A stretch of DNA of 64,000 nt from Rhodococcus spelaei (GTDB lineage: Bacteria > Actinomycetota > Actinomycetes > Mycobacteriales > Mycobacteriaceae). Within the stretch, counting starts at the first letter, position 1; the number at the start of each line of letters is the position of its first letter. Shown piece after piece: positions 24,266-32,981 of the stretch. The stretch is from assembly GCF_006704125.1 (NCBI RefSeq), contig NZ_VIGH01000007.1, positions 186,001 through 250,000 on the forward strand, read 5' to 3'. The position numbers were made by a program, and so were the translations under genes. Under the pieces are notes generated by a model, which did no database searches, had not been told where the DNA came from, and saw only the letters and a program-made list of their open reading frames with translations.

Positions 24266-26602
24266 TCAGGACTTCTCCAGGAATTCGATGCGGTCGGCGT
24301 CGAGCGCGGCGGTCACCATCGACGCGAGCCCCGGATGCTCGGTCAGGTCCGGATCGGCGGCAACCACCTGCTGGGCGAATTCACGCGCCGACGCGATCAC
24401 GTCCTCGTGGTCGAGCAGCGAGAGCAGTCGCAGGGTCTTCACGTTGCCGGACTGCGCCGCACCGAGCACGTCACCCTCCCGCCGCTGCGCGAGGTCCAGT
24501 TGGGCGAGCTCGAAACCGTCGTTGGTGCCCGCGACCGCACTCAGTCGCTGGAACGGCGGCGAGCCGGTCTTCATGCCGGTGACCAGGATGCACAGGCCCT
24601 GGTGCTTGCCGCGACCGACGCGACCGCGGAGCTGGTGCAGCTGACTGACGCCGAAGCGGTCCGCGTCCACGATGACCATGACCGTCGCGTTGGGCACGTC
24701 GACGCCGACCTCGACGACGGTGGTGCACACCAGGACGTCGATCAAGCCGGCCGTGAAGTCGCGCATCACCGCGTCCTTCTCGTCGGACGGCAGCCGGCCG
24801 TGCAGCAGTCCGGTGCGGACGGTCGCGAGCGGGCCCGAACGCAGCTCGTCGAACACGGCGACGGCGGCCGCGGTCTGCGGCGCGTCACCCCCCTTGGGCT
24901 GCTTCGGTTTCCGGGCAGGTTTGCGTGGCGTGGGTTCCGGACCGCTGTCGCCGCCGAAGAAGTCGTCGAGGTCGAGCGCGGGTTCGCCGCCTGCCTCGTC
25001 GTCCTCGTCGCCGTCGCCGATCCGGGAGCACACCACGTAGGCCTGACGCCCGTCGGCGACCTCCTCGAGGATCCGCTGCCACGCCCGGTCCACCCACGCC
25101 GGCTTCTCCCCGGCGGGCACGACGCTGCTCACGATCGGGGAACGACCCCGGGGCAGCTCCCGCAAGGTGGAGGTCTCGAGGTCGCCGAGCACGGTCATCG
25201 CGATGGTCCGCGGAATGGGGGTCGCGGTCATCACGAGCACGTGCGGGCTCAGTCCCTCGCGGGCGCGGGCGCGCAGGGCGTCCCGCTGCTTCACACCGAA
25301 CCGGTGCTGCTCGTCCACGACGACCATGCCGAGGTTGAAGAACGTGACGCCCTCCTGAATGAGGGCGTGGGTGCCGATGACGATTCCCGCGTCACCGACC
25401 ATCGCCTCGTTCAGCGCCGCCCGCTTGGCGGGAACCGACATCGACCCGGTCACCAAGGTGACCCGAGTCGCGTGCTCCGCGGCACCGAGTTCGCCTGCCA
25501 TGGCGAGGCCGCCGAGCATCTGTCGCACGGATCGGGCGTGCTGCGCGGCGAGCACCTCGGTCGGAGCGAGCAGCGCGCACTGGTGGCCGGCGTCGATCGC
25601 CTGCAGCATCGCGCGCAGCGCGACGACCGTCTTGCCCGACCCGACCTCGCCCTGCAGCAGCCGGTTCATCGGGTGCGGCCGGGACAGGTCTGCCGAGATC
25701 TCCTCAGCCACCGCAAGCTGTCCGTCGGTGAGGGTGAACGGCAGCTGCGCGTCGAACGCCGCGGCGAGGCCGTCGGCCCTCGGCGGGCACGCAGGGGCGA
25801 CGCGTTCGTCGACGGCGTGCCGGCGCTGCGCCAGGACCAATTGCAGCGCCGCCGCCTCGTCGAACCGCAATCGTTCGCGGGCCCGGTCGATGTCGTCGTT
25901 CGTCTCCGGCAGGTGCACCAGGCGCAGGGCCTCGTCCAGGCCGATCAGCCCGAGATCCTCGCGGACGGCGTCCGGCAGCGGATCTGGTACGTCGTCGAGT
26001 TGGTCGAGAACCTGCCGCAGGGAGTTCGCGATCGCCCAGGTCTCGACGTCCCGGGTCGACCGGTACATCGGGATCAGTTCCCGGTCGAAGATCTCCATGT
26101 CGACACCCGCGTCCGCCCCCTGCGCGCTGCGGGCCATGCCGGCGAGCTCCCCGGAACCACGGACCCGACCGCCGATTACCGGCTCACCGTCCCCGGTCGG
26201 CAGGATCAGGTAGCTCGGGTGCGTCAGCTGGAGTTGTTCCCGGAAGTACTTCGCGGTGCCCGAAAACATCGCCCGCACACCAGGTTTGATCACGTGCGCG
26301 ACCTTCTGCGGATTGAAGAACGTCGCATCGACCCGCTGCTTGTCGGACTCGAGCGCGGTGCGGAGCATCTTGCCGTTGCGGTTCTTGAAAGGCACCACTT
26401 CGGCCTTGACGACAGTGGCGACCATCGTGATGTGTGCGCCCTCGGGCGGCTTGCTCTCGCCGAGTTCCGCGCCCTGTGTCGCGTAGCGCTGCGGGTAGTG
26501 CCGCAGCAGGTCCTCGACGGTGTGGATGTCGAAGGCCTCGGCCAGTGCGTCGGCCATCTTGCGCCCGAGCAGGTGGTCGAGCCGGTCCGTCAGTGTCGCC
26601 AT
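24266..26602 (-). CDS. recG: ATP-dependent DNA helicase RecG
   Basis: The 778-residue helicase remodels stalled replication forks and branch migrates junctions. It has the wedge/OB domain (FKNRNGKMLRTALE), Walker A QGEVGSGKT near residue 320, motif II DEQHRFG, and motif VI QLRGRVGRGKHQGLCIL. An acidic/basic insert (about 520-570; LDLDDFFGGDSGPEPTPRKP and PARKPKQPKGGD) lengthens the second helicase domain relative to E. coli. ATG 26602 is 14 nt after the DAK-domain gene stop, so the two are probably one operon. Confidence 0.95.
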   Translation of the reverse strand: MATLTDRLDHLLGRKMADALAEAFDIHTVEDLLRHYPQRYATQGAELGESKPPEGAHITMVATVVKAEVVPFKNRNGKMLRTALESDKQRVDATFFNPQKVAHVIKPGVRAMFSGTAKYFREQLQLTHPSYLILPTGDGEPVIGGRVRGSGELAGMARSAQGADAGVDMEIFDRELIPMYRSTRDVETWAIANSLRQVLDQLDDVPDPLPDAVREDLGLIGLDEALRLVHLPETNDDIDRARERLRFDEAAALQLVLAQRRHAVDERVAPACPPRADGLAAAFDAQLPFTLTDGQLAVAEEISADLSRPHPMNRLLQGEVGSGKTVVALRAMLQAIDAGHQCALLAPTEVLAAQHARSVRQMLGGLAMAGELGAAEHATRVTLVTGSMSVPAKRAALNEAMVGDAGIVIGTHALIQEGVTFFNLGMVVVDEQHRFGVKQRDALRARAREGLSPHVLVMTATPIPRTIAMTVLGDLETSTLRELPRGRSPIVSSVVPAGEKPAWVDRAWQRILEEVADGRQAYVVCSRIGDGDEDDEAGGEPALDLDDFFGGDSGPEPTPRKPARKPKQPKGGDAPQTAAAVAVFDELRSGPLATVRTGLLHGRLPSDEKDAVMRDFTAGLIDVLVCTTVVEVGVDVPNATVMVIVDADRFGVSQLHQLRGRVGRGKHQGLCILVTGMKTGSPPFQRLSAVAGTNDGFELAQLDLAQRREGDVLGAAQSGNVKTLRLLSLLDHEDVIASAREFAQQVVAADPDLTEHPGLASMVTAALDADRIEFLEKS

Positions 26603-26616
26603 CAGTGCTTGTCCGC

Positions 26617-28260
26617 CTATTCGACGCCGAGTTGCAGGAGGTCGCCGTCCTGTCCACCGGGGTAGATCAGGACCTCGACACCGGGATGGTGCTTGGCGAC
26701 GTGGTCGGTGAGCAGGTCGGCGAGCCCGTCGGGAACCTGGGCGCCGAGCAGCAGGGTGACCAGTTCACCACCCACCCCGAGGACGTTGTCGAGCAGCCGC
26801 CGACCTGCCTCGGCAGCGTCGGGCGCGATCACCACCACCTCGCGGCCGAGCAGGCCGAGGCCGTCGCCGCGCTCGCAGGTGCCGATCAGCGTCAGCGCCC
26901 GCTCCTCGGCGACGCGCAGAGACCCCCACCGCGTGGTCGCGGCGGCCTCGGACATCGCGAACGCGTCGTCCACGGCGACCCGCTCGGGATCGTGCACGGC
27001 CAACGCCGCCAGCCCCTGCACCACCGAGGAGGTCGGGAGCAGCAGCACCGAATGGTTCTCGTCGCGCGCCGCGACGCCGACGGTCACCAACTCCTGGGCC
27101 GGCAACGCGCCGTTGGGCAGCACCAGTACCTCTCCGTAGCCCAGCCGCCGGATCGCGGCGAGCAACTGGTGCGGCGTCACCGGTTCGTCGCAGCGCAGCA
27201 CCGCGGCGCCCTCGGCCGCGAACAGTTCGGCAGCGCCGTCCCCTGCGACCACGGCCAGAATGGCGCGCCCTGCCGACCGGGCCGGCACGGGCGGCCGCTC
27301 GCGCGCGGCGTCGAGCGCGAAGCACGAGATCCGGATCTGTCGCGGCCTGCCCGCGGCCAGGCCCGCCTCCACCGCAGCGCCGGGGTCCGCGCAGTGCACG
27401 TGCACCGACCATGACCCGCCGCCGTCGCCGACGATGATCACCGACCCGCCCAGTTCGTCGAGACGCGAGCGCAGGGCGCCGACCCGGTGGTCGTCGGAGT
27501 CACCGAGCAGGTACATGACCTCGTAGTCCTGCCCACCCGCGTCGTGGTCGCACTCGACCGGTGGCCCGGTCGGTGCCTCGACAGCCTCGGGTGCGGGGGC
27601 CGCGACCGCGACGACGGTGAGGTCGGACCGCTCGGGGATGACGCCGGTGACCACTCCGACCAGCGCGTCGAGGATCACCACCAGCCCGAGGCCGCCCGCG
27701 TCGACCACGCCCGCCTTGCCGAGCGCGGCCAGCTGGGACGGGGTCTTGCCGAGTGCCTCGGCCGCGGCCGCAGCCGCGACCGACACCACGCCGCCGAGGT
27801 CGGTGCCGCGCGGGCAGGCGTCGGCCGCCGCCGCGGCGTGACGCAGCACAGTCACGATCGTCCCCTCGACCGGAATGCTGATCGCCTCGGCCGCCAGAAC
27901 AGCAGCCTCGTTCAGTGCGCCACGCACGCTCTCCGCATCGAGAGGGCCCGCTCCGGCGATCTCCGCGATGCCGCGCAGTACCTGGGACAGGATCACCCCG
28001 GAGTTGCCGCGGGCGCCGGCGACTGCGCCGCGCGCGAGGGCTGCGGCGACCTCGCCCACCGAGGCTTCCTCGACTGCGCCCCTCGCCTCGTCGGCGGCGG
28101 CACGCATCGTGAACAGCAGATTGGTTCCGGTGTCGGAATCGGGCACCGGGAAGACGTTGAGCCGGTTGATCTCCTCGCGGCGACTCGCGAGGCCGTCCAC
28201 ACAGACCCGCGCCCAGCGGCGTAACGCCGCCCCGTCAACGCTCTGAAGGGCCTCGAGCAC
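26617..28260 (-). CDS. DAK2/DegV-type FakA-like kinase domain protein
   Basis: The 547-residue protein starts at GTG 28260 (VLEALQSVDG). The N-terminal DhaL/DAK2 domain carries the Mg-ATP signature NVFPVPDSDTGTNLLFT and the lid motif GARGNSGVILSQVLRG. A middle domain and a C-terminal region (EVLVLPNGA, GEVLVLP-type) match the YloV/FakA family. FakA phosphorylates fatty acids bound to FakB proteins in Firmicutes. In actinobacteria the same architecture, beside recG as in Rv2974c-Rv2973c, is of unproven function. It is divergent from rpmB over about 260 nt. Confidence 0.85.
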   Translation of the reverse strand: MLEALQSVDGAALRRWARVCVDGLASRREEINRLNVFPVPDSDTGTNLLFTMRAAADEARGAVEEASVGEVAAALARGAVAGARGNSGVILSQVLRGIAEIAGAGPLDAESVRGALNEAAVLAAEAISIPVEGTIVTVLRHAAAAADACPRGTDLGGVVSVAAAAAAEALGKTPSQLAALGKAGVVDAGGLGLVVILDALVGVVTGVIPERSDLTVVAVAAPAPEAVEAPTGPPVECDHDAGGQDYEVMYLLGDSDDHRVGALRSRLDELGGSVIIVGDGGGSWSVHVHCADPGAAVEAGLAAGRPRQIRISCFALDAARERPPVPARSAGRAILAVVAGDGAAELFAAEGAAVLRCDEPVTPHQLLAAIRRLGYGEVLVLPNGALPAQELVTVGVAARDENHSVLLLPTSSVVQGLAALAVHDPERVAVDDAFAMSEAAATTRWGSLRVAEERALTLIGTCERGDGLGLLGREVVVIAPDAAEAGRRLLDNVLGVGGELVTLLLGAQVPDGLADLLTDHVAKHHPGVEVLIYPGGQDGDLLQLGVE

Positions 28261-28519
28261 CTCGGTTCTGTCCCTCCGCCCGTGTGGGTAGTGTCGGTCC
28301 CGCAAGACTAGCGGGCGGGTGCGGCGATGCACGCGGCTCGATGCGCGGGGCGGGCCGGTTTGGCCATTCGATCCCGTTGCAGCTAGTCTTGAGCGGTTGC
28401 CTCGCAAGGGTCGCTTCGGCTACCCCTGTTCGTAGGCGAGCACAACAAGCACCACCGCAACACAGCTCGACTGCACGACAATGAAGTTATCCATTCACCA
28501 AATCAAGGAGTTCGCGACT

Positions 28520-28711
28520 ATGGCTGCCGTCTGCGACGTATGCGCCAAGGGACCCGGCTTCGGTAAGTCGGTCTCGCACTCGCACCGGCGTACCAACCGT
28601 CGCTGGAACCCGAACATTCAGACTGTCCGGGCCCAGGTTGGACCCGGTACCCGTCAGAAGCTCAACGTGTGCACCTCCTGCCTGAAGGCGGGCAAGGTCG
28701 TTCGCGGCTGA
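28520..28711 (+). CDS. rpmB: 50S ribosomal protein L28
   Basis: The 63-residue protein begins [20 protein letters not shown] and ends [15 protein letters not shown]. The two CxxC pairs mark the zinc-binding form of L28. ATG 28520 has AAGGAG at 28505-28510. It is a single gene with its own perfect hairpin terminator at 28727-28764. Upstream (28397-28426) a TTGCCT / 18 nt / TACCCC pair is a weak promoter candidate. Confidence 0.96.
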   Translation: MAAVCDVCAKGPGFGKSVSHSHRRTNRRWNPNIQTVRAQVGPGTRQKLNVCTSCLKAGKVVRG

Positions 28712-28726
28712 TCTTCCCCAGCATCG

Positions 28727-28764
28727 ACTGTGCCCCCGACACCACCCGGTGTCGGGGGCACAGT
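28727..28764 (+). terminator. rpmB terminator, perfect 17-bp stem
   Basis: The arms at 28727-28743 and 28748-28764 pair perfectly around the loop ACCC. It sits 15 nt after the rpmB stop. There is no long T run, as usual for high-GC actinobacterial terminators. Confidence 0.8.
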
Positions 28765-28838
28765 CGTATTCGCGACCATGCACGGGCCGAACGGGATCGG
28801 GGTCACGGCCCGACAGACGAAATAGATATGGTGCACCG

Positions 28839-29636
28839 GTGACTTCACTCGACGGCCTCAGCCGCGTCAGCCTCGAAGGCGACGTTCTCCGCATCGCGAT
28901 CGCCACCGCCGACAACGGCACCTCCCTGGACTTCGACGGCGTCGACCAGGGCACCCAGGCCCTGACCGCCGTGTCAGCCGGCACACTCGCCGCCCGCAGC
29001 GTGCTGCTGATCGGCGAGGGCGCCAACTTCTGCGCGGGCGGCAACGTGCGCGCGTTCGCCGGGGCCGAGAACCGCGGCGAGTTCGTCGGCGACCTCGCCC
29101 GAACCCTGCACGAGTTCGTGCGGGCGATCGACGCCACCGAGGTCCCGGTGATCGCGGCGGTACAGGGCTGGGCGGCGGGTGCCGGGATGAGCCTGGTGTG
29201 CGCGGCGGACATCGCGATCGGCGGCCCGTCCACCAAGCTGCGCCCGGCGTACCCGTCGATCGGCTACACGCCCGACGGCGGCATGTCCTGGAACCTGCCG
29301 CGGATCGTCGGCGTCGCCCGCGCCCGCGAGATCCTGCTCACCGACGCCGTACTCGGCGCAGACGAGGCAGTGCGCGTCGGTGTCCTCAGCCGGCTTGTCG
29401 GGGACGACGAGGTCAAGGACGAGGCCCTGCGCGTCGCCCGCACCCTCGCAGCCGGACCGACCAGCGCGTACGCCGGCATCAAGCGACTGCTCGAGGGCTC
29501 CGGTTCGGCCACCCTGTCGGAGCAGCTCGACGCCGAGACCGCGTCGATCTCCGCCGCCGCGGGCACTCCAGCGGGCCGTGAGGGTGTCGACGCGTTCGTC
29601 GAGAAGCGCCGCGCGGACTTCGCGACCAACCGCTGA
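28839..29636 (+). CDS. Enoyl-CoA hydratase/isomerase family protein
   Basis: The 265-residue crotonase-fold protein has the oxyanion-hole blocks GEGANFCAGGNVRAFAG and VQGWAAGAGMSLVCAADIAI, and SIGYTPDGGMSWNLPRIVG around the active site. It probably hydrates or isomerises an acyl-CoA; the exact substrate is unknown. GTG 28839 has no ribosome site, but TAGATA at 28823-28828 could be a -10 element placing transcription close to the start codon, so the mRNA may be leaderless. It is convergent with ung. Confidence 0.88.
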   Translation: MTSLDGLSRVSLEGDVLRIAIATADNGTSLDFDGVDQGTQALTAVSAGTLAARSVLLIGEGANFCAGGNVRAFAGAENRGEFVGDLARTLHEFVRAIDATEVPVIAAVQGWAAGAGMSLVCAADIAIGGPSTKLRPAYPSIGYTPDGGMSWNLPRIVGVARAREILLTDAVLGADEAVRVGVLSRLVGDDEVKDEALRVARTLAAGPTSAYAGIKRLLEGSGSATLSEQLDAETASISAAAGTPAGREGVDAFVEKRRADFATNR

Positions 29637-29665
29637 ACCAGCGGACGCAGAAGACTGGACCTACC

Positions 29666-29713
29666 GAATTCTCAATCTGTACAGATCGCACGTTCTGTAC
29701 AGATTGAGAATTC
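29666..29713. terminator. Perfect 19-bp inverted repeat between convergent genes
   Basis: The arms at 29666-29684 and 29695-29713 are exact complements around a 10-nt loop. The arm is unusually AT-rich for this genome (GAATTCTCAATCTGTACAG). It lies between the crotonase gene (plus) and ung (minus). The string AATCTGTACA is shared with the loop of the palindrome at 1199-1250. Confidence 0.65.
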
Positions 29714-29790
29714 GCGACGTACACACTGTGCCGGACCCGGCGAGCTCGACCAGCGTCGATTGACAGCCCCCGGAACCTACGGGGACTTCG

Positions 29791-30486
29791 TCAGGGCAGG
29801 CGCCAGTCGACCGGCTTGCCGCCCGACTCCTCGAGCAGCCGATTGGCGCGGCTGAACGGGCGCGAGCCGAAGAACCCCCGCGAGGCCGACAGCGGCGACG
29901 GATGCACCGACTCGACGACCGGCACGTCCCCGAGCATCGGTTTGAGGGTGGCGGCGTCGCGCCCCCACAGGATCGCGACGAGTGGTCGCGGCGCCCCGGC
30001 GGGATCGGTCCGCTCGACGAGCGCCCGAATCGCCTGCTCGGTCACCTGCTCCCACCCCTTGCGGCGATGGGATGCGGCCTGGCCCGGCTGCACGGTCAGC
30101 ACCCTGTTCAGCAGCAGTACGCCCTGCTCCGCCCACGGCGTCAGGTCCCCGTTGGCGGGAGTCGGGTACCCGAGGTCGGCGCTGTACTCGGTGAAGATGT
30201 TGGCCAGGCTTCGCGGCACGGGACGGACATCGGGGGCAACCGAAAAGCTCAGTCCCACTGCGTGACCGGGGGTCGGGTAGGGATCCTGTCCGACGATCAG
30301 GACGCGGACGTCGTCGAGCGACTGCCCGAACGCGCGCAACACGTTCTCGCCCGCAGGCAGGTAGTCACGACCCGCCGCGGTCTCCGCGCGCAGGAACTCC
30401 CCCATCGCGGTGATCCGGTCCGCGACAGGTGCGAGCGCGGCCGCCCATCCCGGATCCACCAGTTCAGCCAGTGGACGCGGCGCCAT
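29791..30486 (-). CDS. ung: Uracil-DNA glycosylase
   Basis: The 231-residue family-1 UDG has the catalytic-water Asp in [12 protein letters not shown] (D68) and the His loop [14 protein letters not shown]. It removes uracil from DNA. ATG 30486 overlaps the stop of the upstream gamma-carbonic-anhydrase-like gene by one base (TGATG), implying coupled translation. Confidence 0.96.
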   Translation of the reverse strand: MAPRPLAELVDPGWAAALAPVADRITAMGEFLRAETAAGRDYLPAGENVLRAFGQSLDDVRVLIVGQDPYPTPGHAVGLSFSVAPDVRPVPRSLANIFTEYSADLGYPTPANGDLTPWAEQGVLLLNRVLTVQPGQAASHRRKGWEQVTEQAIRALVERTDPAGAPRPLVAILWGRDAATLKPMLGDVPVVESVHPSPLSASRGFFGSRPFSRANRLLEESGGKPVDWRLP

Positions 30487-31007
30487 CAGTCGAGCCTGCG
30501 CAGCGACTCGCGGTAGAACGCAGAATTCGCGGCGTACATCTTCACGTTCATCTCGACGTGCCCGATCGGCACTTCGTAGCCCTCGCGGATCTTCGCCGGA
30601 ACGCCGAGCGCCATGCGCCGCGCAGGGACCTCGAACTTGAACGGAATCACCGCGCCCGCACCGACGATCGCACCCGCACCGATCTTCGATCCGTTCAGCA
30701 CGATCGATCCGGACGCGATCAGGCAGTCGTCCCCGATCGTCGACCCCTCGATGTGGGCGCTGTGCCCGACCACGCAACCCGACCCGATCACCGTCGGGTC
30801 GATCGGCGTGCAGTGGATGACGGTGCCGTCCTGGATGTTCGTGTTCTCGCCGATGCTGATGGTTCCATAGTCACCACGCAGGACGGCCTGCGGCCACACC
30901 GAGGCACCCGCCGCGAGGGTCACCGCGCCGATGACCACCGCATCGGGGTGGACGTAGGCGTCCGGATGGATGTCGGGCTCGCGGTCACCGAGTGCATAGA
31001 TTGGCAT
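30486..31007 (-). CDS. Gamma-carbonic anhydrase-like hexapeptide-repeat protein
   Basis: The 173-residue left-handed beta-helix protein has tandem hexapeptide repeats (for example [20 protein letters not shown]). It has potential zinc-ligand histidines in VIHCT and GHSAHIEG, as in gamma-class carbonic anhydrases (YrdA/PaaY type). It may be a carbonic anhydrase or an acyl/metal-binding trimer; activity cannot be told from sequence. ATG 31007 is 13 nt after the thiL stop, and the stop overlaps ung. Confidence 0.85.
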   Translation of the reverse strand: MPIYALGDREPDIHPDAYVHPDAVVIGAVTLAAGASVWPQAVLRGDYGTISIGENTNIQDGTVIHCTPIDPTVIGSGCVVGHSAHIEGSTIGDDCLIASGSIVLNGSKIGAGAIVGAGAVIPFKFEVPARRMALGVPAKIREGYEVPIGHVEMNVKMYAANSAFYRESLRRLD

Positions 31008-31020
31008 GCGTGCAACCTAT

Positions 31021-31986
31021 CTAAGAGAAACTCTGCCAGCCGCCGGCACCCGTCCACGACTGCCCGTCGACGGTGACACCGGCACCCGCGCGGACCTCAC
31101 CGATCCGGCGCCAACCCTCGGGCAGCACCGCCTCTGTGGGGAATGTCGCAGCCAGGGCGTGATCCTCACCGCCGGTGAGGACCCAGTGCCGTGCGTCGAC
31201 GTCCAGTGCCGCAGCCGCGGCCCGCAGTTCAGTCGCGGGTTCGAGCAGCGAGGAGTCCAGGTCGATGCCCACTCCGGAGGCCGTGCACATGTGTCCGAGG
31301 TCGGCGACCAGTCCGTCGGAGACATCCGTCATCGCGGTCGCACCGGCCCGGGCCGCGGCGGGTCCGGCAACGTACGGCGGAACCGGCACCTGGTGCGCGC
31401 CAACAAGTTCCGGAAAGTCGACCGACCCCACGAGGAGCACTGCAAGTCCGGCGGCCGACCAGCCGAGCCTGCCCGCGACCGCCACCAGGTCGCCCGGACG
31501 CGCACCCGACCGCAGTACCGCGTCCGCACCGCCGAGGTCGCCGAGGACAGTGATCGACAGCACCACCTGCTCGGACTGCACCGTGTCGCCGCCGACCACC
31601 CCCGCGCCCAGCGCCTGCGCCTCGGCCCAGATGCCGTCCGTCAGTGCGTCGGTGAGCGCGACCGGGGTGTCCGGTGGGCACCCGAGCGACACCAGGAACG
31701 CGGTGGGCCAGGCGCCCATCGAGACGATGTCAGCGCCGTTCTGCGCGACCGCTTTGCGTCCCACCTGCTCGGGCTTCGACCAGTCGAAGCGAAAGTGCCT
31801 GCCCTGCACCAACATGTCGGACGAGACGACCACCCGTCCGTCGGGCGCCCGCACCACTGCAGCGTCGTCACCGGGACCGAGCAGCGTGGTGTCCGGCTGC
31901 GGCCGACCCGCGACGGCGCGTTCGATCACCGCGAACTCCCCGATGTCGGCGACCGTGCGTCCCGCGTCGGGATCCGTCGAGCTGAT
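31021..31986 (-). CDS. thiL: Thiamine-monophosphate kinase, probable ATC start
   Basis: The protein phosphorylates TMP to thiamine pyrophosphate. Recognisable are LLGPGDDAAVV, VSSDMLVQGRHFRFDW, GRKAVAQNGADI, GGDTV, MTDVSDGLVADL and GGEDHALAATFP. The N-terminal start is unusual. Directly before the conserved region is GGAGGT (plus-strand ACCTCC at 31992-31997), and the in-frame codon 5 nt after it is ATC at 31986, not ATG, GTG or TTG. This gives about 15 residues before the DIGEFAVI block, the same as mycobacterial ThiL. In-frame GTG codons exist only upstream, out to 32118, and would add non-conserved residues. A rare AUC start is inferred. Confidence 0.9.
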   Translation of the reverse strand: MSSTDPDAGRTVADIGEFAVIERAVAGRPQPDTTLLGPGDDAAVVRAPDGRVVVSSDMLVQGRHFRFDWSKPEQVGRKAVAQNGADIVSMGAWPTAFLVSLGCPPDTPVALTDALTDGIWAEAQALGAGVVGGDTVQSEQVVLSITVLGDLGGADAVLRSGARPGDLVAVAGRLGWSAAGLAVLLVGSVDFPELVGAHQVPVPPYVAGPAAARAGATAMTDVSDGLVADLGHMCTASGVGIDLDSSLLEPATELRAAAAALDVDARHWVLTGGEDHALAATFPTEAVLPEGWRRIGEVRAGAGVTVDGQSWTGAGGWQSFS

Positions 31987-32120
31987 GGCGCACCTCCGTC
32001 GAAAGTGACCGCGGTACCCTTGAGGGCGGCCGGGGATCGACCCGGTCGAGCACGGAGCAAGCCAGGTCACCGCGACTCTACCGAGGTCGTGATGGCGCTG
32101 CGCTGGGAAGGGGCCCACCG

Positions 32121-32354
32121 GTGGTGCAGGCTTTCATCTTGATACAGACCGAGGTGGGCAAGGCCACGTCGATCGCGCAGCAGATCGCGGGACTGTCCGG
32201 CGTACTTACCTCCGAGGACGTTCTCGGGCCGTACGACGTCGTCGTACGTATCGAGGCTGCCGGCGCCGACGAGATGCCGGCCGTGGTTCAGCGAATCCAG
32301 CAGGTCGCGGGCATCACCCGGACCCTGACCTGTCAGGTGGCGGCGAGCGCGTGA
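32121..32354 (+). CDS. Stand-alone Lrp/AsnC-type RAM domain protein
   Basis: The 77-residue protein consists only of the ligand-binding RAM/ACT-like domain of Lrp/AsnC regulators (FILIQTEVGKATSIAQQIAG, GPYDVVVRIEAAG) and has no helix-turn-helix. Such proteins oligomerise and bind amino acids or modulate full-length Lrp proteins. GTG 32121 is the start; GTG 32124 is equally possible. The stop overlaps the next gene as GTGA. It is divergent from thiL. Confidence 0.85.
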   Translation: MVQAFILIQTEVGKATSIAQQIAGLSGVLTSEDVLGPYDVVVRIEAAGADEMPAVVQRIQQVAGITRTLTCQVAASA

Positions 32355-32971
32355 CCGAGAACTCTTCCGAACCCGACGCAGTGTCCGAGTCCGACGCTGT
32401 AACCGAGTCCGACGCTGCGACAGAGTCCGACGCTGCCTCCCGCCGCAGTCCCGGCCTGATCGCCGCCGCCGTCGCACTGCCCGTCGCGTTGGTCGTGGGC
32501 GTCCTAGTCGCCGCGTTCATGGCCGGGCGCAATCCGACACTCGAACCCGTCGCCCTCGGCGCGGTCCCGGCACCCGCCTCGGGCTCGCCCGAGTGCACCG
32601 CACTGACCGGCGCGCTACCCGAGAAACTCGGCGACTTCACCCGCGCCGAACTGGTCGACCCGGCCCCGGAGGCCGCGGCGGCCTGGCAGTCGGCGGACGC
32701 CTCGGAGATCGTGCTCCGCTGTGGCCTCGACCGGCCCACCGAGTTCAACGCGGCGAGCGCCCTGCAGGTCGTCAACGGCGTGCAGTGGTTCGAGGTGCCC
32801 GGCGGCGACGGAGTCGACGCCAGCACATGGTTCGCCGTCGACCGCGGTGTGTACGTGGCTGCGACGATCCCGCACGGACTCGGACCGAGCCCGCTGCAGG
32901 ACGCCTCCGACGCGGTCGCGGCGGCGCTGCAACCGAAGCCGCTCGATCCGGCGCCGGTGCCGAACCCCTAG
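32351..32971 (+). CDS. DUF3515 membrane-anchored protein
   Basis: The 206-residue protein has an acidic N-terminus with a recurring ESDA unit (SESDAVTESDAATESDAASR region), one membrane helix (about 36-58), and an outer domain with two cysteines (SPECTALTG and VLRCGLDRP), typical of actinobacterial DUF3515. The function is unknown. Its place before the convergent ddl gene is conserved in mycobacteria (Rv2980/Rv2981c). GTG 32351 overlaps the RAM gene stop. It ends 10 nt from the ddl stop with no hairpin between them. Confidence 0.82.
   Translation: MTENSSEPDAVSESDAVTESDAATESDAASRRSPGLIAAAVALPVALVVGVLVAAFMAGRNPTLEPVALGAVPAPASGSPECTALTGALPEKLGDFTRAELVDPAPEAAAAWQSADASEIVLRCGLDRPTEFNAASALQVVNGVQWFEVPGGDGVDASTWFAVDRGVYVAATIPHGLGPSPLQDASDAVAAALQPKPLDPAPVPNP
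32376..32432 (+). repeat. Acidic 15-nt tandem repeat, about four copies
   Basis: The core GAGTCCGACGCTG recurs at 15-nt spacing near the DUF3515 start and encodes ESDA units in the cytosolic tail. The third positions between copies have begun to diverge (GTAACC, GCGACA), so it is not brand new. Confidence 0.7.
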
Positions 32972-32981
32972 GGGAACGAGG

